Source of the DNA: Calycina herbarum | Taxonomy: Eukaryota; Ascomycota; Leotiomycetes; Helotiales; Pezizellaceae | Reading direction: 5' to 3' | DNA length: 64,000 bases | Assembly (NCBI GenBank): GCA_001414485.1 | Contig: LLEY01000192.1 | Span: forward strand, 1 to 64,000 | Part shown: positions 59,042-64,000 of the stretch, piece after piece | How the letters are laid out: each line of letters starts with the position of its first letter | Position numbering within the stretch: the first letter of the stretch is position 1 | Made by a program: the position numbers and the translations under genes | The notes under the pieces: generated by a model | What the model saw: the letters and a program-made list of their open reading frames with translations, nothing else | The model's database searches: none | Told to the model about the DNA's origin: nothing

Positions 59042-59765
59042 TTAAATACCAAGTTTCGCAATCCACCATTTCTCATCCTGCTGTGAGATGGCAACAACAT
59101 CAGGGAGACCGCCCTTGACAACCGAAGCCTGCTCTGTAGTCAACCTCAAAGGGCCCGATAAAGTTTATTGTTGCAGAAGTGTTGCTGCATCCATAGCATC
59201 TCGTCCCTTCTTAGAGCCCTCTTGACGTAGACCGCAGGAATTTATTTTGAAGACGATAAGGTCAATGGCTGAGATGTAAGGGACGACTCCGTATGGAATG
59301 GTATTGATAGCTCTGGCAGCTGCCGGAAAATAAGGTGACTAGAATTTCCTGTCAGCTGTCTGGATAAAGACGCAGGCTAGCGATAAAGTGGGAATAGATA
59401 ACTAACTTGGTATTTAGGAGTCACATCGATTTGGATGGGTTGTCCATTGGGTGGATTGTAGTAGAAATACTGGGCTTGCTCCGAAAATCTGGAGTTTGGG
59501 AGGGCAAGCAACTTGGATTTTACAGACTTCGGGGCTGTATTTATGTTGATGATGAAATCAACATCCTATCATCAAGTTAGCACATAGATCAAGCTTAGAT
59601 CTTCCAAAGACCAACCTCGGTAGTACGCCCCTTTGGAACATATTTCCACAAAGCGAGCCCGCCAATTATCGCCACCTCACAGGACGCAAACTCCGGCATG
59701 CCTTTGAGCGCTTGAATCACAAACGAGGCGGCAGCTTCGAGTTCGGACTGGGTGTAGGAAGGCAT
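59042..59765 (-). pseudogene. nucleotidyltransferase-fold protein gene with in-frame TAA
   Basis: Three exons (59616-59765, 59407-59565 and 59338 downwards) with 50- and 68-nt introns. The protein starts MPSYTQSELEAAASFVIQAL, then EVAIIGGLALWKYVPKGRTTE joined to DVDFIINI: the GG and DxD motifs of a nucleotidyltransferase-like fold found in an expanded fungal family. After DAATLLQQ the frame meets TAA (59165-59167) at about residue 161. It then runs open in the same frame through SGPLRLTTEQASVVKGGLPD and WWIAKLGI to TAA at 59042-59044. The downstream part looks like genuine protein sequence, so this is a gene truncated by one nonsense change (for example CAA to TAA). A shorter protein of 160 residues may still be made. 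Confidence 0.65.
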
Positions 59766-60145
59766 AAATATTTTTGAAGTTTGTAGAGGACAGAGACAAG
59801 CAGGGCGTAGAAATGACAGAATGATAACATCCTGAGCGTGTAGAGCTTTGAAGCAGGAAGGTGTAAAAGCGAGGAAACGGATGATGATGAGAATCAAAAC
59901 CCGACATATACGAGAAAGGCTTTGAATTTGTAGATGAAACTTTCAGACATTCCAACACAAGTAGTATCCCAAGCGGTTGTTAAGATGTCTCACCGGGTCT
60001 CCAGCCCAGACACATTTGCTGTTTCTCCATCTCCATATGGTGCCATTTCCGTTCCGGATGAAGACTCAAAATCCTAGCTTTTTGAGCATCCTGGGAATTA
60101 CAAGCTGGTCGTGGGAAATGAAGCACGCGGTTGTCTGGCTCCCCC
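59766..60145. other. intergenic, no gene seen
   Basis: 0.38 kb containing the promoter of the nucleotidyltransferase-like locus and the terminator of the 2EXR gene. No specific element. Confidence 0.4.
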
Positions 60146-60817
60146 TCACATAAACTCCGTAACGGCGAATTTGACCTGGGGCGTCTTTCGGGACCACTTT
60201 AGGAACTCTGGCGAGAGAAAGTCTTTGATGATCGCTTCAAGATAATCCGTATCGAATTCTGAAGCGCTTGATTCTTCGATATGGCCAAAAAGCGAAGCGG
60301 CGAGCCTGGTGATTTCGCAATCGTTGCTAGTGAGCGGGCGTACGCCTTGGGCCGCTGGGGTTAAAATTGTGAATGTCTGCAGTTGGGGAAACATTGGAAT
60401 GCGTTTGCACAAAGTGATCAAATCACGATATGTAGACCACCCTACAGCAACATGCTCGATATGATCGCAGACTGGCCTGGAACCTAAGAGATTGAGTACT
60501 GCTTCCATAGCAGCGCCGTTTCCGAGGTAGAAAACCGTTTCGGAACATTCGAGCCACATCGATGATGGAACTTTGAGTTCCTCAGAGCCAGAAAACATCA
60601 TTCTACAACGAATCTTCTCGTAAACACACCGAGCTTCTTTGCAAGATTGAGATATGATGGAAAGGTCGACTGATTGTGCCAGCAACCTGGTGTCGTCTTG
60701 TTGTGGTGGCCCTGACCCTGGCCCTGACACGAAAGCGACGACACAGCGTGTTGACAAAGCATACTCCCATATCTTGAGGCGAAGCTCACCTGGCAGAGCC
60801 GAAAATTGGTGGGACAT
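60146..60817 (-). CDS. 2EXR-domain protein
   Basis: Single-exon 223-residue protein from ATG 60817. It opens with FSALPGELRLKIWEYAL, the signature of the fungal 2EXR domain (related to F-box-like N-termini), followed by a short variable region and SQSCKEARCVYEKIR, as usual in the family. The middle (SSMWLECSETVFYLGNG, HIEHVAVGW) also fits. The family is hugely expanded in Leotiomycetes and Sordariomycetes and its biochemical role is unknown. No signal peptide or transmembrane segment. Confidence 0.8.
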   Translation of the reverse strand: MSHQFSALPGELRLKIWEYALSTRCVVAFVSGPGSGPPQQDDTRLLAQSVDLSIISQSCKEARCVYEKIRCRMMFSGSEELKVPSSMWLECSETVFYLGNGAAMEAVLNLLGSRPVCDHIEHVAVGWSTYRDLITLCKRIPMFPQLQTFTILTPAAQGVRPLTSNDCEITRLAASLFGHIEESSASEFDTDYLEAIIKDFLSPEFLKWSRKTPQVKFAVTEFM

Positions 60818-61179
60818 TTAGACAAAATAATCTGCTATTGTAGTGGGTTCCAGGTTGATGCTAAGGCGTCGTTTGCTGGGGTTGAGGGTGGATTTTGTTT
60901 TGGCGCGCGCTTAGGTAACCTAAACCTTCTTTCTTAGCGCGGCCGGGCCTCAAGCTGAAGATCGCATAGGAGACAACACACAACACCTCTCCCCTAACCG
61001 GTTTACTAACGGGTCTTGCCAACTGACAATTTCAAATGGTATCTAAACAGGTATCAAGCTTCTCCGGCTGGCTTGGGAATTTGTCGTTTGCTGTCATTTT
61101 CCACAGATGAACTTGTTCCTTTTCCTCTCACCTTCTCCCCTTCTCTGCCTGTTTACTGAATACTCAGACAATTTTCAAT
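60818..61179. other. divergent intergenic region
   Basis: 0.36 kb between the 2EXR gene and the nucleotidyltransferase-like pseudogene. It contains TTAGCGCGGCCGGGCCTC near 60936, partly shared with a sequence near 52853 (GCCGGGCCTC), perhaps a fragment of an old repeat. Confidence 0.35.
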
Positions 61180-61925
61180 ATGGGACCATCATCAGTCACC
61201 CTTGATATTGCTATCATCGACGAGGGACTCGTCGGGTTCATTTCGCGCATTCTGGCCAAAAATGGCATACCCTGCGTCTTGTGGGGAAACTACCTTCTCA
61301 CTGTCTATGGCGTTCCCAATATCTCACTTCCACATCGATTTTGATTTTACAATCTCCATGTACGGGCAGTCTTCCAGTTTGTGGTTTCTCCCATCATTGG
61401 CAGAATCCATGAACACCAAAAATTGTACGAACGATATTATCCTCGCATCCGATTCCCGTCTCCCTTCCAAGAGGCCCGGACGGGGCCATGGCTCTTTTCG
61501 TCATACCACATTCCCTGTATACATACCAACAGCACATCGACTTTTGGAATCATACCTACGAGGCATTGCAAAGGATCGTGAGGGCCAACATGAGGGATTC
61601 TTCCTGGCTATGGTGACATATTGAGCAGTATGTGGACAAGAAAAGCCTCGAAAAACGTTGTCGGGAGTTCTACGAAGGCTGCGTTTGCATCAAGCACAAA
61701 TACGGAATTGCAATCTTAATTTGCAAGAATTTTAAAAACAGACATAAGTTCTGGGTCCTCATTGCTTGTAATTTCAAACACGGTATCCCCTCCTTTTCTT
61801 CCCCCACTGCAATTGATGAATACACTGCATTCCAGCGGGGTTATAATGAGCGATTTTTCTACTACCTCTTTACACTGCATATTATGAGGCCATCATATTG
61901 TGCCAACCATGGCGTGCGTGAGTGA
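61180..61925 (+). pseudogene. second nucleotidyltransferase-like gene, frameshifted
   Basis: ATG 61180 reads MGPSSVTLDIAIIDEG and then ILAKNGIPCVLWGNYLLTVYG, typical of a fungal nucleotidyltransferase-like family. Near 61330 the frame changes, and coding character continues in the frame holding HIDFDFTISMYG and NDIILASDSRLPSKRPGRGH, through FPVYIPTAHRLLESYLRGIA to MVTY-stop at 61624. It then changes again to EQYVDKKSLEKRCREFYEG. Two frame breaks with continuous homology-like sequence indicate a pseudogene. It is a different subfamily from the locus at 59.0-59.8 kb. Confidence 0.62.
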
Positions 61926-62888
61926 TATTCCTTGGCAGGTACGGAGAATTCTGGCCTTATTGGAAGCCAACAACACAATTTAATTATAGAAGCAGGCTTT
62001 CATAACTCAAATGAAGCTCCGCGAAATTATTGAAAGTGATTCATGTGCAAAGAAGACATTTACTGCCAGCTTTGCGAATGCCTGGGCTCGCGATGGACAG
62101 TAAATACGCCAGGTTTGTACCTGCCTACCTACCCTTCGTTGTTCCAACTTTTTGGGGCAATTAAAGCAAATTTTCCTAAGGATTTGTAACAATATGGGAC
62201 TGTTTACCCATGTGTTTTTGGAACAATCAAGTTCGAAAGTGGTTTAGATGTATAGAAAGTTGGGTTATTTATTTACTACCAAGTTGCGTTAAATGTGGCT
62301 GGTGGGCAGGGGGCCGTCACGTGGCACTCACCAATAAGGCTGCAAATAGCTTTTCGTTTGTTCATTTGTTCATTCGTAAGTTAATACTTGTTTTAAAGCT
62401 TTAGAAAACCAAGAGCTATTCACTACCGCTTGTATTGTCGATCGTAGACGATGGTTTCTTACTCAAAAAGCGTTAGAACAATAAAGAAAGAAAGTTTCCA
62501 AACCTTTTCACATAATACTTTTATTATTTGCTCTAAATTGAAGTCTGGTAGATAAAATGGCTGCTCTTACTACCAAACTGAAATCCAGCTAGTTGGATGT
62601 TTAAATGAACCTCTACACTTTAATTCTTAACCGACATATCAACTCGGCATGAACTCCCCATTTATAATATCAGGAATGATGATTGATATCTTTTTCTTGG
62701 CATGCACAGCATATATGTGCTAAGTTTCAGAACTCGCCTAGTGATCTAGTCTAAGCTGGAACTCCCTAGTCATCCCTCTAGCCCACCAGTCCTCGTCATC
62801 CAAACTCCAGCAACGCTCGAAGACATCTCATGCATCAGCAAGATCTTACTTCAATCTCTGTTTTTTCCGGAAAAGAACACCTTCAAAA
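61926..62888. other. intergenic containing inverted-repeat element copy C
   Basis: Nearly 1 kb with no gene. The first half is occupied by the repeat listed separately; the second half is the promoter region of the membrane-protein gene. Confidence 0.5.
62087..62445. repeat. inverted-repeat element, copy C
   Basis: The left end GCTCGCGATGGACAG, then GTTTGTACCTGCC and GTTCCAACTTTTTGGGG, match the reverse complement of copy A and the left half of copy B. The right end AAGAGCTATTCACTACCGC with ATTGTCGATCG matches the right ends of A and B with several changes. The interior is longer and different. About 360 bp. Confidence 0.6.
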
Positions 62889-63797
62889 ATGATCTGCCCA
62901 ATATGTCGTTCCACAAAACCTGGGAGTTGTAACTTCTCACCCCGCGATGACGAACACCTCCGCTTCCCCACCAACCGATCCCCCAACGCTCAAACCTGGG
63001 ATCGCGCTCGCAACATAACAACGATTATACTTCTCTTCCTACTTTTCCTCATAAACGTCATGATGCCTCAAATAAACCTTCACGAAGATGCCGAAGGCCT
63101 GGCTGGTTTACTACAAATTCTGCGGGCTGGTATCCTGAACTTCTCCCTTTACGAATTCACGCTTCCCCCAGATTACCTTGTGATCTGGATTTGTTGGATT
63201 TTATGGCAGCGAAAATGGTTCATAAGGGCCCATCAAAACGCCAACGAAGAGTTCTCGCAACGGTCCCATTCCGATTCCGACATGTTAGAATATCTTAGAT
63301 CTTGCACTAGGGAAGTATGCTGTATCAACAGATACCTTATAAAGGAGTCCTTCATTGCCTACCTCGCAAATCCTCGCTCCTTCCTCGGCCAACAGTTTTC
63401 TCGAAAAGCGAAGGTTTTTAAATACCTCTTCAATTCTGCAACTCTTTATGTATTCTTACACTTCTTTTGGGCTTTCCCAAAATATAGTATGGGTGCAACT
63501 CCATTGTCACCCGGAAATATAATCTTCAAGCTTACTTTGGTTGCGATTGGAGCTTTGGTTACTTGGGGCGTTTTACCTTGGACGGCAATTGATGGATGGA
63601 CGGTTAGGATGGGTGGGTATGCAAGAGAATTGAGGAAGGAAGTTAGAGAGATGGACTTGGAAGAGGGGGAGGCAAGTGCGCGGAGCTTGGTTGTGTGGTG
63701 GATGAAGGAGTTATTTGAAGAGGATGGAATAAGTGAAGATAATGATTCAATGAAGAGAGTGTATTTTGATCCTCTAGGAGAGGACATTGTTATTTAA
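62889..63797 (+). CDS. multi-pass membrane protein of unknown function
   Basis: Single-exon 302-residue protein from ATG 62889. The N-terminus has a CPIC pair (MICPICRSTKPGSC) that could bind metal but is short of a full zinc finger. Four hydrophobic stretches follow: IILLFLLFLINVMM (about 47-60), YLVIWICWILW (about 98-108), ATLYVFLHFFWAF (about 186-198) and LTLVAIGALVTWGVL (about 217-231). The C-terminal 65 residues are charged and helical (ARELRKEVREMDLEEGEA). I do not recognise the family. It may be one of the small lineage-specific membrane proteins common in plant-associated ascomycetes. Confidence 0.68.
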   Translation: MICPICRSTKPGSCNFSPRDDEHLRFPTNRSPNAQTWDRARNITTIILLFLLFLINVMMPQINLHEDAEGLAGLLQILRAGILNFSLYEFTLPPDYLVIWICWILWQRKWFIRAHQNANEEFSQRSHSDSDMLEYLRSCTREVCCINRYLIKESFIAYLANPRSFLGQQFSRKAKVFKYLFNSATLYVFLHFFWAFPKYSMGATPLSPGNIIFKLTLVAIGALVTWGVLPWTAIDGWTVRMGGYARELRKEVREMDLEEGEASARSLVVWWMKELFEEDGISEDNDSMKRVYFDPLGEDIVI

Positions 63798-64000
63798 AAG
63801 CTCAACGGAGAGTAGAAATGTCACACTCTCTAGTATCTATATAACAGTTCCATTGAGAAGTTTGTGGGGGACTGTACGAAATTGCACTCAATCTCGTGGG
63901 GGATAAAAAGAACGGCAATAAATACTCCAGGTTCGTCCAGTCATACCTGCTTATGTATGGTGGTAGAACTAGTTATTCCAACGTTCTCCATTTTTAGTAT
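63798..64000. repeat. inverted-repeat element, copy D, cut by window edge
   Basis: From about 63910 the sequence GAACGGCAATAAATACTCC, AGGTTCG and ATTCCAACGTTCT parallels the left end of copies B and C. The rest of the element would lie beyond the window. The region before it is the 3' flank of the membrane-protein gene. Confidence 0.45.

Overview
This window looks like nuclear DNA from a filamentous ascomycete (Pezizomycotina). The protein set suggests Leotiomycetes or a close relative, but that is a guess from general resemblance. The fungal signs are many short GT-AG introns of about 50-150 bp, a Zn(II)2Cys6 regulator, an Atg22-like transporter, a CFEM membrane protein, a HeLo-like N-terminal domain, 2EXR/F-box proteins, and AT-rich patches that look damaged by repeat-induced point mutation (RIP). 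There are no operons. Genes lie on both strands with their own promoters.

Left third (1-26 kb): a Zn2Cys6 transcription factor cut by the window edge; an Atg22-like vacuolar effluxer; a 13-exon hydantoinase/oxoprolinase-DUF917 protein; an inverted-repeat transposon remnant; a small acidic protein with an unusual chain of phase-0 exons; a DUF2235 alpha/beta hydrolase; a broken HeLo-like gene; a GH94 phosphorylase very like fungal cellobionic acid phosphorylase; and an MFS transporter.

Middle (26-51 kb): a UBA-like/protein kinase gene with a hairpin MITE in one intron; an FAD monooxygenase with a 7-nt microexon; a secreted GH3 beta-glucosidase; a histidine-phosphatase-fold protein with a signal peptide and a C-terminal KDEL; a Nudix-like protein; a pseudokinase fused to a von Willebrand A domain, two of whose introns carry copies of one inverted-repeat element; a CFEM protein with a large insertion; and an F-box/ankyrin protein.

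Right end (51-64 kb): accessory in character. It holds two secreted-protein loci whose reading frames are doubtful, an amidoligase-family gene, a calcineurin-like phosphoesterase, two different nucleotidyltransferase-fold loci that both carry disruptions, a 2EXR protein, a multi-pass membrane protein, two more copies of the inverted-repeat element, AT-rich tracts and a short telomere-like array.

Functional links are loose. The GH3 beta-glucosidase and the GH94 phosphorylase both act on beta-glucosidic sugars derived from cellulose, but they are 11 kb apart and no cluster is claimed. I found no convincing tRNA, rRNA or CRISPR. Splice sites were placed by eye from GT/AG signals and frame continuity.
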